DNA from: an uncultured Chlamydiae bacterium
GTDB lineage: Bacteria > Chlamydiota > Chlamydiia > Chlamydiales > SM23-39
Length of the DNA: 42,302 nt
Reading direction: 5' to 3'
Assembly (NCBI GenBank): GCA_937899275.1
Contig: CALBPE010000053.1
Coordinates: 1 to 42,302, forward strand
Part shown: piece by piece, positions 34,746 to 42,302 of the stretch
Numbering within the stretch: the first letter of the stretch is position 1
Layout: the number at the start of each line of letters is the position of its first letter
Made by a program: the position numbers and the translations under genes
Notes under the pieces: model-generated
The model's database searches: none
Told to the model about the DNA's origin: nothing
Seen by the model: only the letters and a program-made list of their open reading frames with translations

Positions 34746-35132
34746 CTAAAAGCCCATCCCCAACATCAAGGAAAAAAAGATGTCACTGCGATGAAAACGA
34801 CCTTTTCTTTGCTAAAACAAGGGGAAAAAGTGCTCCTTTTCCCTGAAGGGGGTAGGTACTCAGGAAAAACCCTGCATCCGTTAGAACCAGGCATTGGATT
34901 TTTAGCTTATAAAAGTCTTGCGCCAATCATCCCCATCTATATTTCTGGGGCTTGTGATGTATGGGGGAAAACGCGGAAATTTCCTAAGCTATTTGGTAAA
35001 GTTACCTGCCATATAGGCCCTCCTATTTTGCCTGCAACGTACAGCCCTATGGATAAAAAAGCTTTTATGAAAAAAGTGGTGCAAGATGCAGAAGCATCTC
35101 TCACCAATTTACAGAATAAAGCGCGTTTATAA
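34512..35132 (+). pseudogene. plsC: plsC, 1-acyl-glycerol-3-phosphate acyltransferase interrupted by an in-frame TAA
   Basis: Acylates lysophosphatidate to phosphatidate, the substrate of CdsA. From the internal ATG at 34512 the frame gives a hydrophobic N-terminus, motif NHTSYFD (HX4D), LARNTLF, then TAA at 34743-34745. The same frame continues with LKAHPQHQGKKDVTAMKTTF (matching the L-N-A-x-P region expected next), FPEGGRYSGKTLHP (acyltransferase motif III) and PIIPIYISGA, ending at 35132. With the stop ignored the length (206 residues) is normal. A separate downstream start would be ATG 34791, which would make a product without the catalytic His. So the gene is intact apart from one stop codon. 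Confidence 0.8.
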
Positions 35133-35166
35133 GATCCTACTTAGAGTAAAAGATCGTTTCCTGGAA

Positions 35167-35195
35167 TTGCTTTTTTTGCGTATACCGCATACTAT
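35167..35195 (+). promoter_or_regulatory. Candidate promoter of trxA
   Basis: TTGCTT (35167-35172), 17-base spacer, TACTAT (35190-35195); expected transcription start near 35202, followed by TGAGG (35206-35210) and the ATG at 35216. Spacing is ideal; prediction only. Confidence 0.45.
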
Positions 35196-35215
35196 TGTAG
35201 GTAAATGAGGTGCAT

Positions 35216-35539
35216 ATGAGTGAAGAACAGATCAAAAAACTATCGGACGAAAATTTTACTAGCGAAATTGCAACTGGAGTTACTCTAGTAGACTTTTATG
35301 CTGAGTGGTGCGGCCCTTGTCGTATGCTAAATCCTGTTTTGCAAGAGCTTGCATCAGAAATGCAGGAAGTAGCGTTTGGTAAAGTCGATATTGACGTAGC
35401 TGAATCAGTTTCTCAGCAATTTCAAATCACTACAGTACCTACCATGATTTTGTTTCAAGAGGGAAAAGAAATCGGCCGGATTGCAGGGCTACAAAGTAAA
35501 TCTGCTATCCGATCTTTTATAGAAACCACCCGTTCTTGA
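35216..35539 (+). CDS. trxA: Thioredoxin
   Basis: Small cytoplasmic disulfide reductase. ATG at 35216 (107 residues), with TGAGG 5 bases upstream; an in-frame GTG at 35210 overlaps that site. Active site W-C32-G-P-C35, cis-Pro in TTVPTMILF, and normal length. It is followed one base later by a DUF2905 gene. Confidence 0.96.
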   Translation: MSEEQIKKLSDENFTSEIATGVTLVDFYAEWCGPCRMLNPVLQELASEMQEVAFGKVDIDVAESVSQQFQITTVPTMILFQEGKEIGRIAGLQSKSAIRSFIETTRS

Positions 35540-35540
35540 T

Positions 35541-35765
35541 ATGATCAAACGCTTTCTTTTTTGGGTGTTTTTTTTCACCATTTTAGGAGGCATTTTTATC
35601 CATTTTCATACGAAATTTCCCCCGTTTCTTTCCTGGTTTGGCAGGCTGCCGGGGGATATGGTGATCATGAGAAAAAAGTCTTATGTGGACTTGCCTGTCG
35701 TATCTTCTAGTATTATCTCGGGCATTATTGTCTTACTTACCTCGATTTTTACAAGAAAACGGTAG
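35541..35765 (+). CDS. DUF2905 family small membrane protein
   Basis: 74 residues with two hydrophobic segments (about 4-22 and 53-70) separated by a loop with FGRLPGDMVIMRKKSYVDLPV, the conserved 'GRLPGDI...P' core of DUF2905. Function unknown. Starts one base after the trxA stop, so probably co-transcribed; its 3' end overlaps the convergent trmL gene by 33 bases. Confidence 0.85.
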   Translation: MIKRFLFWVFFFTILGGIFIHFHTKFPPFLSWFGRLPGDMVIMRKKSYVDLPVVSSSIISGIIVLLTSIFTRKR

Positions 35766-36218
35766 TACTTGCCGCCGCATTTCATAAGCAGCGATAGCGC
35801 ATGCGTTGGATAAATTTAAGCACCTGCACTCTTGTTCCATTGGGATGGTGACAAGGCGGTCTGCCCATTTTTCCATGATTTTTTCTGGTATACCTGTTGT
35901 TTCACTACCGAAAATCAGCATGCTGTCTTTTTGATAGGTAACGTCGGTATACGCTACTTTTCCCTTCGAAGAAAATAGAAAAAAAGAAGAGGAGTTTTCT
36001 AAATACTTTTCTATATCATCGATTTCTTCTATGGGAAAAGAAGGTACGTAGTCTAGTCCTGCCCTTTTCATATAGCGGTCGCTTATAGAAAAACCGTAGG
36101 GCGGTACTAAAGCTAAAGATGCACCTACAGCCACACATGTGCGGATGATATTGCCTGTATTTTGGGGAATTTGTGGATGGACTAAAACGATTTTCAAGGC
36201 GATATGTGTTTTAGACAA
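35733..36218 (-). CDS. trmL: tRNA (cytidine(34)-2'-O)-methyltransferase, SpoU family
   Basis: 161 residues. SPOUT methyltransferase: N-terminal IVLVHPQIPQNTGNIIRTC, middle LIFGSETTGIP, and C-terminal IPMEQECRCLNLSNACAIAAYE, the knotted SAM-binding part. The short form without an extra RNA-binding domain is TrmL, which 2'-O-methylates the wobble base of tRNA-Leu. The start is uncertain: TTG at 36218 or TTG at 36197, neither with a clear ribosome-binding site; both overlap or abut the aspS stop (36194), suggesting translation coupled to aspS. Confidence 0.9.
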   Translation of the reverse strand: MSKTHIALKIVLVHPQIPQNTGNIIRTCVAVGASLALVPPYGFSISDRYMKRAGLDYVPSFPIEEIDDIEKYLENSSSFFLFSSKGKVAYTDVTYQKDSMLIFGSETTGIPEKIMEKWADRLVTIPMEQECRCLNLSNACAIAAYEMRRQVLPFSCKNRGK

Positions 36219-37951
36219 AGTTCTTGTAAATGTTCAGGATTTGCACGAGAAGGAGCCTGCATCATCAAGTCTTTTGCATGGAGAGTTTTCGGAAAAGCGA
36301 TCACATCGCGGATGCTTTTTGCGTTGCATAAAATCATCATGAGCCGATCTAATCCAAGAGCGATGCCTAAATGAGGCGGCGTACCATACTGTAGTGCATT
36401 TAAGAAAAATCCAAATTTTTCATGCATCTGCTCTTCATCTAACTCTAAGATAGCAAATATCTCTTGTTGAAGAGCCGAATCATGAATCCTCATCGATCCC
36501 GAACCCATTTCATATCCGTCAATAACTAGATCATAAGCCAAAGAGCGGACGTTTTCTGGATTAGAGCGAAGAAAAGAAAGGTCTTCTGGGTGGGGAGCTG
36601 TAAACGGGTGATGCGCGCTTTCTATGCGATTTGTATCGGGATCTTTTGTAAACAGGGGAAAATCGGTTACCCATAAAACGGCGTGCTTATTGGGATCGAT
36701 TAAGCCCTCTATATCTCCAATATGCCTTCTTAAATGGTCCATTGCTTGGTAAAGCCGCAGCTTTTCTCCTATACCGATAAGAAGAAGATCGTCTTCTTGC
36801 ATCTCTGCTTTTGTTGCAATTTCTGTAAGGATTTCTTTAGACAAAATCTTAAGAGCGTTTGAAGAAAAATCGCCGTCTTTTCTTTTGATCCATGTAAGGG
36901 TAGAAAGTCCAAAGTTTTGCACAATCTGGATGAAAGCATCGATTTCTTTACGCGATTTTTTTGCGCCTCCTTTTACAAGAAGCGCTTTACTTATGGATCC
37001 TTTAGAGAAAAGATCTTGTATAAAAGAAGCGGGTACAGTTTGTAAGATAGAGGAAAGCTCAATAAAGGGCATAGCAAAGCGCAGATCAGGTTTGTCGGTG
37101 CCGTATAGATCCAACGCTTTTGCGTAAGACAGCCTTGGAAAAGGGGCGCTAAGGGTTTTTCCAGTGAGCGCAAATACTTTTTGCATCAGCTCTTCAATGA
37201 TGGGGAAAAAGTCTTCTAAACGAGTAAAACTCATTTCTATATCGATCTGGGTGAACTCTGGCTGGCGGTCTTTTCGAAGGTCTTCATCGCGAAAACAAGG
37301 TGCAATCTGAAAATACCTATCCATACCGCTCATCATCAATAACTGCTTGAATAATTGAGGGGACTGGGGAAGGGCGTAAAAACTTTTGGGATGAACTCTT
37401 GAAGGCACAAGGTAGTCTCTAGCTCCCTCTGGTGTGGTTTTCCCTAAAATGGGGGTGTTGATTTCAAAAAATCCTATCGAGGAAAGAGTAGACCTTACCG
37501 CAAGCATTACTTGATGGCGTAGGATCAAATTCTGAGCAATAGCTCCTTTTCGAATATCTAAAAAGCGGTATCTTAAGCGGAGATCTTCTTGCACATCTTC
37601 CTCTTGAAAAACAGAAAATGGCGGGGTTTTCGACGAGGATAAGACCTGTAGATCTGTTACAGAAATTTCAATTTCCCCGGTAGATAATTTGGGATTGGGA
37701 TCTTTTCTTTTTTTAACAGTGCCTGTAATAGAAATGACCCATTCAAGACGAATAGAAGAAAGAGCTTCGCTGAGTTCAGGGTGCTTTTTGGGATCAATCA
37801 CCAGCTGCGCTTTTCCATAAAGATCGCGAAGATCGAGAAATACAACCGATCCCAAATCTCTTCTTTTATGGACCCACCCCGCTAACGATACGGTTTTTCC
37901 TACATCAGAGCTTCTAAGTTCACCGCAGTTGTGCGTGCGTTTTGTGTTCAT
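36194..37951 (-). CDS. aspS: Aspartyl-tRNA synthetase
   Basis: Class II aminoacyl-tRNA synthetase charging tRNA with aspartate. ATG at 37951 chosen (585 residues): it overlaps the hisS stop as ATGA and gives the usual N-terminus followed by the OB fold (GWVHKRRDLGSVVFLDLRD). Bacterial-type features: motif 2 CFRDEDLRKDRQPEFTQID, GAD insertion domain (about 280-400), motif 3 GIALGLDRLMMIL. Chlamydia uses AspRS also for tRNA-Asn with GatCAB; whether this enzyme does is not shown here. Lies between hisS and trmL. Confidence 0.96.
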   Translation of the reverse strand: MNTKRTHNCGELRSSDVGKTVSLAGWVHKRRDLGSVVFLDLRDLYGKAQLVIDPKKHPELSEALSSIRLEWVISITGTVKKRKDPNPKLSTGEIEISVTDLQVLSSSKTPPFSVFQEEDVQEDLRLRYRFLDIRKGAIAQNLILRHQVMLAVRSTLSSIGFFEINTPILGKTTPEGARDYLVPSRVHPKSFYALPQSPQLFKQLLMMSGMDRYFQIAPCFRDEDLRKDRQPEFTQIDIEMSFTRLEDFFPIIEELMQKVFALTGKTLSAPFPRLSYAKALDLYGTDKPDLRFAMPFIELSSILQTVPASFIQDLFSKGSISKALLVKGGAKKSRKEIDAFIQIVQNFGLSTLTWIKRKDGDFSSNALKILSKEILTEIATKAEMQEDDLLLIGIGEKLRLYQAMDHLRRHIGDIEGLIDPNKHAVLWVTDFPLFTKDPDTNRIESAHHPFTAPHPEDLSFLRSNPENVRSLAYDLVIDGYEMGSGSMRIHDSALQQEIFAILELDEEQMHEKFGFFLNALQYGTPPHLGIALGLDRLMMILCNAKSIRDVIAFPKTLHAKDLMMQAPSRANPEHLQELCLKHISP

Positions 37952-39243
37952 GAGCGGTTTTTCCATTTTTCTTCGATCACCTTGCAAGCATCTTGGAGCG
38001 TAATCACTTCTTGCGTTCGCGTCTTCATATGTTTGCATTGCAGAGTTCCTTGTTTTTTTTCATCTTCTCCCAAAAGGAGCGTGTAGGTGGCTTCCAATTG
38101 ATTGGCTCTTTTCAACTGCTCTTGGATCTTTTTTCCTGTAAGGTCAATTTCTGCGGGGATCTTTAGATCCCTAAGCGCTTTTGTCAGCAGGAAAAGCGGT
38201 TTGATGCAAGAGCTGTGTAAAGGGGCAAAAAATACAAAAGGAGCTTTTTTAGGGGGAAATAGACAGTTTTGAGCAAGCATCGTTTGAATCACCCGCTCTA
38301 TTCCTGTGCCAAATCCTGTCCCTGGTAGATCTTGTCCTGAGAAAAGCTTGGGAAATCCATCGTATCTTCCCCCTGCGCCAATCGCATTTTGCGAGCCTAT
38401 ACCGGGTGCTGTGATCTCAAACACAGTTTTTTGGTAGTAATCTAAACCGCGCACAATGCGGGGGTTGATCTCGTAGGAGATGCCTAAAGCTTCTAAATGG
38501 GACTGCACGCCCATAAAGTGGGCTTTTGCATCGGGAGATAAATAATCTAAAATTGAAGGGGCGTTTTTTAAAATCTCTTGATCTTCTTCCGCTTTTGTAT
38601 CCAAAATGCGGAGGATGTTTTCAGAAAATCGGATTGTACTTTCCTTAGACAGTTTCGGTAGATAAGGCTCTAGATACGACTTTAACGCCTTTTTATATGC
38701 CTCTCTTGAGGGGATGTCTCCTACAGAATTGAGGTGTAAAGAAAGGCCCTTTAGTCCTAAGTCTTGGTAGAAAGAGAGCAAAAGATCGATGATCTCTACA
38801 TCTTGTTCTGCGCTACTGCTGCCCAAAACTTCAACGCCAAACTGGTGGTGCTGGCGGTACCTACCCGCTTGGGGTTTTTCATACCGAAACATAGGAGCAA
38901 AATAAAAGAGCTTATGCACCTTTCTTTCTTGAAATAAACTTTTTTCAAAAAAAGCGCGAAGTAGCGCCGAAGTGCCTTCAGGCCTTAAGGCAAGAAGCCG
39001 CTTTTTTTTATCTTCAAAGGTGTACATTTCTTTTGAAACAATATCGCTTGTCGAGCCGATGCCTACAGAAAAAACGCCTGCATGTTCAAAGATGGGCGTG
39101 CGTATTTCTTCAAAGCCGTATAGTTCCGCCTTAGATCGAAGGGCATTTTCTACATAACTCCACAAATGAGAATGCGCCCACGGCTCCTTTGCTCCGTAGG
39201 GTAAAATGTCGAATAGTCCTTTTGCAATAGTGTATTTCTTCAT
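37948..39243 (-). CDS. hisS: Histidyl-tRNA synthetase
   Basis: Class II synthetase charging tRNA with histidine. 431 residues from the ATG at 39243. RPEGT (87-91), motif 2 region MFRYEKPQAGRYRQHHQFG (about 118-136), HisRS-specific GLDYYQKTVFE, GGRYDG and GTGIERV (motif 3), then a C-terminal anticodon-binding domain. Complete. Coupled by ATGA to aspS; this pairing is common in Chlamydiota and many other bacteria. Confidence 0.96.
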   Translation of the reverse strand: MKKYTIAKGLFDILPYGAKEPWAHSHLWSYVENALRSKAELYGFEEIRTPIFEHAGVFSVGIGSTSDIVSKEMYTFEDKKKRLLALRPEGTSALLRAFFEKSLFQERKVHKLFYFAPMFRYEKPQAGRYRQHHQFGVEVLGSSSAEQDVEIIDLLLSFYQDLGLKGLSLHLNSVGDIPSREAYKKALKSYLEPYLPKLSKESTIRFSENILRILDTKAEEDQEILKNAPSILDYLSPDAKAHFMGVQSHLEALGISYEINPRIVRGLDYYQKTVFEITAPGIGSQNAIGAGGRYDGFPKLFSGQDLPGTGFGTGIERVIQTMLAQNCLFPPKKAPFVFFAPLHSSCIKPLFLLTKALRDLKIPAEIDLTGKKIQEQLKRANQLEATYTLLLGEDEKKQGTLQCKHMKTRTQEVITLQDACKVIEEKWKNRS

Positions 39244-39412
39244 AGGAAGTTTAGTATATCTCTCTAAGTGGAAAACCGCAAGAAGAGCCTATGTAAAATC
39301 TACTGCTACATGTACGCAAAAAACCCTTGTGTAGAGATTGCATATAATAGGCGAATTCAGCGAAAATAGGCTAATTATCTTAACTAGAAACAGCGATTTA
39401 TCCCCATTTTTT

Positions 39413-40825
39413 ATGAAAACTCCGAAAAAACACCTGAATATTTTTTTACTTTCTATGATCAATATATCGGCGATTTGCAGTATCCGCAATTGGCCTGTAG
39501 CTGCTGAATATGGATTTTCGTCTCTTTTTCTCATTGTTCTTGCCGCGTTGATCTTTTTTATTCCCGTTGCCTTAGTATCCGCAGAACTTGCGACAGGTTG
39601 GCCTGAAGAGGGGGGCATTTTCGTCTGGGTAAAAGAGGCCTTTGGTCATAAAATGGGGTTTTTATCCATTTGGTATCTATGGATGACGAACATCCCATGG
39701 TACCCTACTTTGCTGTCGTTTATTGCGACAACCATCGCTTTTGTAATTGCTCCAAGCTGGGTCAACCATCCCTATTATATTTTTGGGACAACGCTGATCT
39801 TGTTTTGGTCTGCTACTGCGTTAAATCTTTGTGGGATGAAAATCTCTGGCTGGCTTAGCACAATTGCTGTCCTTGTAGGCACAATTTTGCCAGGTATTGT
39901 GATGATTGCTTTGGCAAGCCACTACTGGATGTCTGGAGCTCCTTTACAAATTACTGTTTCTTGGAGCGCATTTTTCCCCAAAGTACATAGCGTTCAAGAT
40001 CTTGTGTTTTTAACAGGAATTCTATTTTCTTTTGCAGGTATTGAAATGTCTTCTGTACATGCAAATGACGTGGAAAATCCGCAAAGATCCTATCCAAGGG
40101 CGATTTTTTTATCCGCTTCGATGATTCTACTGATATCGGCTCTTGGCGCTTTATCCATAGCGATGGTGATTCCGCAAGAAAAAATCCATTTTACTTCAGG
40201 AGCGCTCGATAGTTTGTCCTATTTTTTCGAGGCCTACCATATCTCTTTTTTACTGCCTTTATTCGCTGCATGTATTGCGATAGGCTCTTTTGGTCAGATG
40301 AGTACATGGATTGCAGGTCCAAGTAAAGGGCTTTTAGCTGCAGCAAAACAGGAAGATCTTCCTGCAGTTTTACTCAAAACTAATGCTAAAGGTATGCCAG
40401 TTGGACTTTTAGTAGCGCAGGGCCTTGTCGTCTCTTTTTTAGCCTTAGTATTTGTTTTTATGCCCTCAATCAACAGCTCTTTTTGGCTTTTAACCGCGCT
40501 GACTGCTCAGTATTACCTTCTTCTTTACATCTTGATGTTTGCAGCAGCAATTTACCTTCGCTACAAAAAAAACGATGTACCGAGAAGCTACCGAGTACCA
40601 GGAGGCAAAACGGGATTGACGCTCATATCTGCCTTGGGAATGCTCAGCTCAACTATCTTTTTTCTTGTAGGGTTTATTCCTCCCTCTCAAATTGAGACGG
40701 GAAGCGTTTTTTTCTATGAAATGTTTCTAGTTCTCGGAATGATCATAGGGAGTTTGATTCCAAGCCTTCTGATGTTTTTCAAAAAGTCTTCTATGAAAAC
40801 AGCTGCAAATGCGAATGTATTGTAG
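39413..40825 (+). CDS. APC-family amino acid permease / antiporter
   Basis: Polytopic membrane transporter of 470 residues from the ATG at 39413; an earlier start at 39338 would add a non-hydrophobic 25-residue leader. About 12 membrane segments; N-terminal INISAICSIRNWPVAAEYG, GGIFVWVKEAFG (typical G-G-x-x-x-W), FSFAGIEMSSVHANDVENPQRSYPRAI, and IAGPSKGLLAAAKQEDLP. These place it in the glutamate:GABA/YjeM-like branch of APC transporters. Substrate unknown; an amino acid exchange with the host cell is plausible. In Chlamydia, hisS is followed by uhpC instead, as far as I recall. A hairpin follows the gene. Confidence 0.88.
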   Translation: MKTPKKHLNIFLLSMINISAICSIRNWPVAAEYGFSSLFLIVLAALIFFIPVALVSAELATGWPEEGGIFVWVKEAFGHKMGFLSIWYLWMTNIPWYPTLLSFIATTIAFVIAPSWVNHPYYIFGTTLILFWSATALNLCGMKISGWLSTIAVLVGTILPGIVMIALASHYWMSGAPLQITVSWSAFFPKVHSVQDLVFLTGILFSFAGIEMSSVHANDVENPQRSYPRAIFLSASMILLISALGALSIAMVIPQEKIHFTSGALDSLSYFFEAYHISFLLPLFAACIAIGSFGQMSTWIAGPSKGLLAAAKQEDLPAVLLKTNAKGMPVGLLVAQGLVVSFLALVFVFMPSINSSFWLLTALTAQYYLLLYILMFAAAIYLRYKKNDVPRSYRVPGGKTGLTLISALGMLSSTIFFLVGFIPPSQIETGSVFFYEMFLVLGMIIGSLIPSLLMFFKKSSMKTAANANVL

Positions 40826-40852
40826 ATCTACGTAGCCGCTAGCTTATGAAAA

Positions 40853-40879
40853 AGCCTATGCAGTACAAATGCATAGGCT
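40853..40879. terminator. Hairpin downstream of the APC permease gene
   Basis: Perfect 10-base inverted repeat AGCCTATGCA / TGCATAGGCT with a 7-base loop (40863-40869), 27 bases after the permease stop. There is no real T-tract after it, so it may be a weak terminator or an RNA-stabilising hairpin. Confidence 0.55.
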
Positions 40880-40925
40880 AAATTGAATTCTTAAATATCT
40901 CAAAATTAACATCTTAAAATTTTAC

Positions 40926-40955
40926 TTGAAAGTTCTGTATCCTTAAAGATACAAT
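40926..40955 (+). promoter_or_regulatory. Promoter overlapping a palindromic operator of a toxin-antitoxin locus
   Basis: TTGAAA (40926-40931), 18-base spacer, TACAAT (40950-40955). A near-perfect 18-base palindrome TGTATCCTTAAAGATACA (40936-40953, one mismatched pair) covers the spacer and -10 box. Such an arrangement lets the antitoxin repress its own promoter. The remnant toxin ATG lies 8 bases after the -10 box. Confidence 0.6.
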
Positions 40956-40963
40956 AAGTTTGC

Positions 40964-41074
40964 ATGGAAGAGATCGCAATTACAGTTTACGAAACAGCGA
41001 CAGGTAAGCGACCTTTTCAAAGTTGGTTGGAGCGGTTCAAACGATGGCAAGAAGTAAAAAATATCAAGATTTTC
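40964..41074 (+). pseudogene. Truncated HigB/RelE-like toxin (addiction module killer protein remnant)
   Basis: 36 codons from ATG 40964 to TAG 41072-41074. The first part, ITVYETATGKRPFQSWLERF, is the N-terminus of the small RelE/HigB-type killer protein family, which is normally about 100 residues with catalytic residues in the C-terminal half. The reading then runs out of homology (KRWQEVKNIKIFF) into the antitoxin start region. About 60-70 codons appear to have been deleted. Without these the toxin should be inactive. Confidence 0.65.
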
Positions 41075-41346
41075 TTTTAGAGCAACTTCAGGATCATGAT
41101 TTTGCTGTGGCTTATTTAAATGAAGCATTAAATGAGAGCTTAAAAGGAGATGCAGAATCTCAACAGCTTTTTCTTATGGCTCTTCGCAATGTTGCGGATG
41201 CACAAGGCGGGATTAGTGTTCTGGCTAAAAAGGCTCATCTTGGCCGAGAGAGCCTTTACAAGACTCTTTCAGGTACAGGCAATCCTAAATGGCACACCCT
41301 TGTTTCTTTGGTGATTGCTTTAGGATTGAATCTACGATTAACCTAA
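41044..41346 (+). CDS. Addiction module antidote protein, HTH type (orphan antitoxin)
   Basis: 100 residues from ATG 41044. Short N-terminal part (DFAVAYLNEALNE), then an Xre-like helix-turn-helix with LFLMALRNVADAQGGISVLAKKAHLGRESLYKTLSGTGNPKWHTL, matching the 'probable addiction module antidote protein' family paired with HigB-like killer proteins. It normally neutralises the toxin and represses the operon. Its toxin partner, immediately upstream and overlapping, is truncated, while the antitoxin looks complete. Confidence 0.85.
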   Translation: MARSKKYQDFLLEQLQDHDFAVAYLNEALNESLKGDAESQQLFLMALRNVADAQGGISVLAKKAHLGRESLYKTLSGTGNPKWHTLVSLVIALGLNLRLT

Positions 41347-41465
41347 GACCCGCATCCTTTAAGTTCCTTCAGCCTGGATATTTTTTCAGTTTCTGATTGA
41401 TGCGAAAGTAGATGCAGTACATGTGGGAGAGAGGAGGGAGATAGAAAAGTCCATGTAAAGCTGTT

Positions 41466-42077
41466 TTACCAGTCTCTAGAGATTTTCTTTAGCAGGTCTT
41501 TGAGTAGTCTTGTCCATCTGGCTAGATGGGAGTTTATCGGATTTTTTTTGTGCTCTAGATGCAGGTCTTGCAACATATCCATGAAGGGAAAAGGGATCCA
41601 ATCAGCTCCTGCGTATTCAATAAGGTAGTAGCCAAGAGTATGCTCGATATCTTCGGGGTATTCATGGATTTTGGCGATAAAAGATTCAATGGCCTTATAT
41701 AATCGAACGTGTTTTTTAAATTGTCCGGAGTGTTCTAAAAATTGATGCCACCAAGTAGAGATCTTATTGAGATAAGCTACGTCTTGACTGTAGTCTTCTA
41801 CTTTGAGTTTTTCAAATGCGGATAGAAGCTGCTTTAAGTCGAATTCTATCGAGTTTTCTGTAATCTGATGAGAGATTGTATGCTCGTTTTTGGATTGGAG
41901 ATAAAAAGTGGCGATGTTTTCTAATGTAGTAAAAAAATGGGCAAAGAGCGCTTTCTTTTTTTCTTCAGGCTGCTCTTCAAATAGGTTCGGTTTTTTTTGT
42001 CTAGATTCATCTTTTTCAATAGGACTAATGCGGATATCTTCGTAAGGGTCATGTGGAGGGGGAGGGCCAGATACCAT
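41466..42077 (-). CDS. Hypothetical soluble protein
   Basis: 203 residues from ATG 42077 (GGTGA 6 bases upstream). Pro-rich N-terminus (VSGPPPPHDPYEDI), an acidic/basic linker to about residue 45, then a helical C-terminal part (about 45-203). No membrane segment or signal peptide. Family not recognised; a disordered Pro-rich start and helical body would also suit a secreted or chaperone-type protein, but nothing shows this. Isolated at the window end, transcribed towards the toxin-antitoxin remnant, 119 bases away. Confidence 0.65.
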   Translation of the reverse strand: MVSGPPPPHDPYEDIRISPIEKDESRQKKPNLFEEQPEEKKKALFAHFFTTLENIATFYLQSKNEHTISHQITENSIEFDLKQLLSAFEKLKVEDYSQDVAYLNKISTWWHQFLEHSGQFKKHVRLYKAIESFIAKIHEYPEDIEHTLGYYLIEYAGADWIPFPFMDMLQDLHLEHKKNPINSHLARWTRLLKDLLKKISRDW

Positions 42078-42103
42078 AGAGTCACCGATTTTTCCCCTTG
42101 TTT

Positions 42104-42133
42104 ACTATAAGCGGTTATTTAAGGAAATGATAA
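42104..42133 (-). promoter_or_regulatory. Candidate promoter of the hypothetical gene at 41466-42077
   Basis: On the minus strand: TTATCA (42128-42133), 18-base spacer, TATAGT (42104-42109). The -35 box is weak. The rest of the end region (42078-42302) holds no recognisable gene; it may also contain the promoter of a plus-strand gene beyond the window. Confidence 0.25.
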
Positions 42134-42302
42134 CTTGGCTTACAATGAGACAATTTTTTTTGGGCTTAGAGCTTTTTTCAAATTGAGCTATTTTCTAGCG
42201 AAGCGCTCCAGATATATGTTCTATTGTTACGAATGATTGACAAAAGCCGCTAGGATCGATCATTATTAAAGATTAAAGAATCCTTAAAGGTATTTCCGTG
42301 AG

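Noticed and set aside
39289-39618. 109-codon minus-strand frame over the start of the permease
   Set aside because: Overlaps the permease coding region and the hisS upstream region; no motif or start signal.
1-42302. CRISPR array, insertion sequence or prophage
   Set aside because: No regularly spaced repeats, transposase, integrase or phage structural gene was seen; the only mobile-like traces are the flanking 11-bp repeat and the toxin-antitoxin remnant.

Overview
The window comes from a member of the Chlamydiota, probably a non-Chlamydiaceae 'environmental' lineage. The evidence is the recognisable developmental regulator euo (two excisionase-like HTH units), a very long fused secDF, a MurA with Asp in place of the catalytic Cys, and gene neighbourhoods that, from memory of chlamydial genomes, are typical of the phylum (tsp/gltX/euo/recJ/secDF/uppS/cdsA/cmk/plsC; trxA/trmL/aspS/hisS; lpdA/lipA; ispF next to a CysJ-like reductase). 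An OPT transporter, a class III cyclase, and an APC permease after hisS differ from the Chlamydiaceae arrangement as I remember it. The exact genus cannot be read from this sequence.

Layout. 1-2989 (+): membrane class III nucleotide cyclase (5' end outside the window) and a soluble histidine kinase. 3000-6807 (-): pseudopilin-like gene, OPT oligopeptide transporter, second pseudopilin-like gene, and a secreted or anchored unknown protein. 6984-9991: a conserved-looking unknown (+), then glgC and a metallophosphoesterase, coupled by ATGA (-). 10063-13401 (-): one long frame of 1113 codons cut by in-frame TAG and TGA-TAA stops and flanked by an 11-bp direct repeat. 13439-18688: lipA, lpdA (-), a zinc-ribbon membrane protein (+), epmB-like radical SAM gene and murA (-). 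18755-21437: small membrane protein and ispF (+), CysJ-like reductase (-), a 46-residue lipoprotein (+), and a doubtful small ORF (-). 21497-25742: gltX and tsp (-), euo (+) with a perfect palindromic terminator. 25780-32066 (-): recJ (in-frame TAA) and secDF. 32273-35765 (+): uppS, cdsA, cmk fused in frame to plsC, an in-frame TAA inside plsC, trxA and a DUF2905 protein. 35733-39243 (-): trmL, aspS, hisS. 39413-42077: APC permease (+), a toxin-antitoxin remnant (+), and an unknown protein (-).

Most genes are housekeeping: envelope lipid and peptidoglycan precursors (uppS, cdsA, plsC, murA, ispF), translation (gltX, aspS, hisS, trmL, epmB), protein export and periplasmic proteolysis (secDF, tsp), lipoate metabolism (lipA, lpdA) and glycogen synthesis (glgC). 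The strongest unexplained signal is that three loci (the long unknown gene, recJ, and plsC) are interrupted only by in-frame stop codons. The reading frame and family motifs continue on both sides and no frameshift is seen. This may be recent nonsense decay, assembly error, or stop-codon readthrough; sequence alone cannot decide. The toxin-antitoxin locus, in contrast, has lost most of its toxin gene but keeps its promoter-operator and antitoxin.
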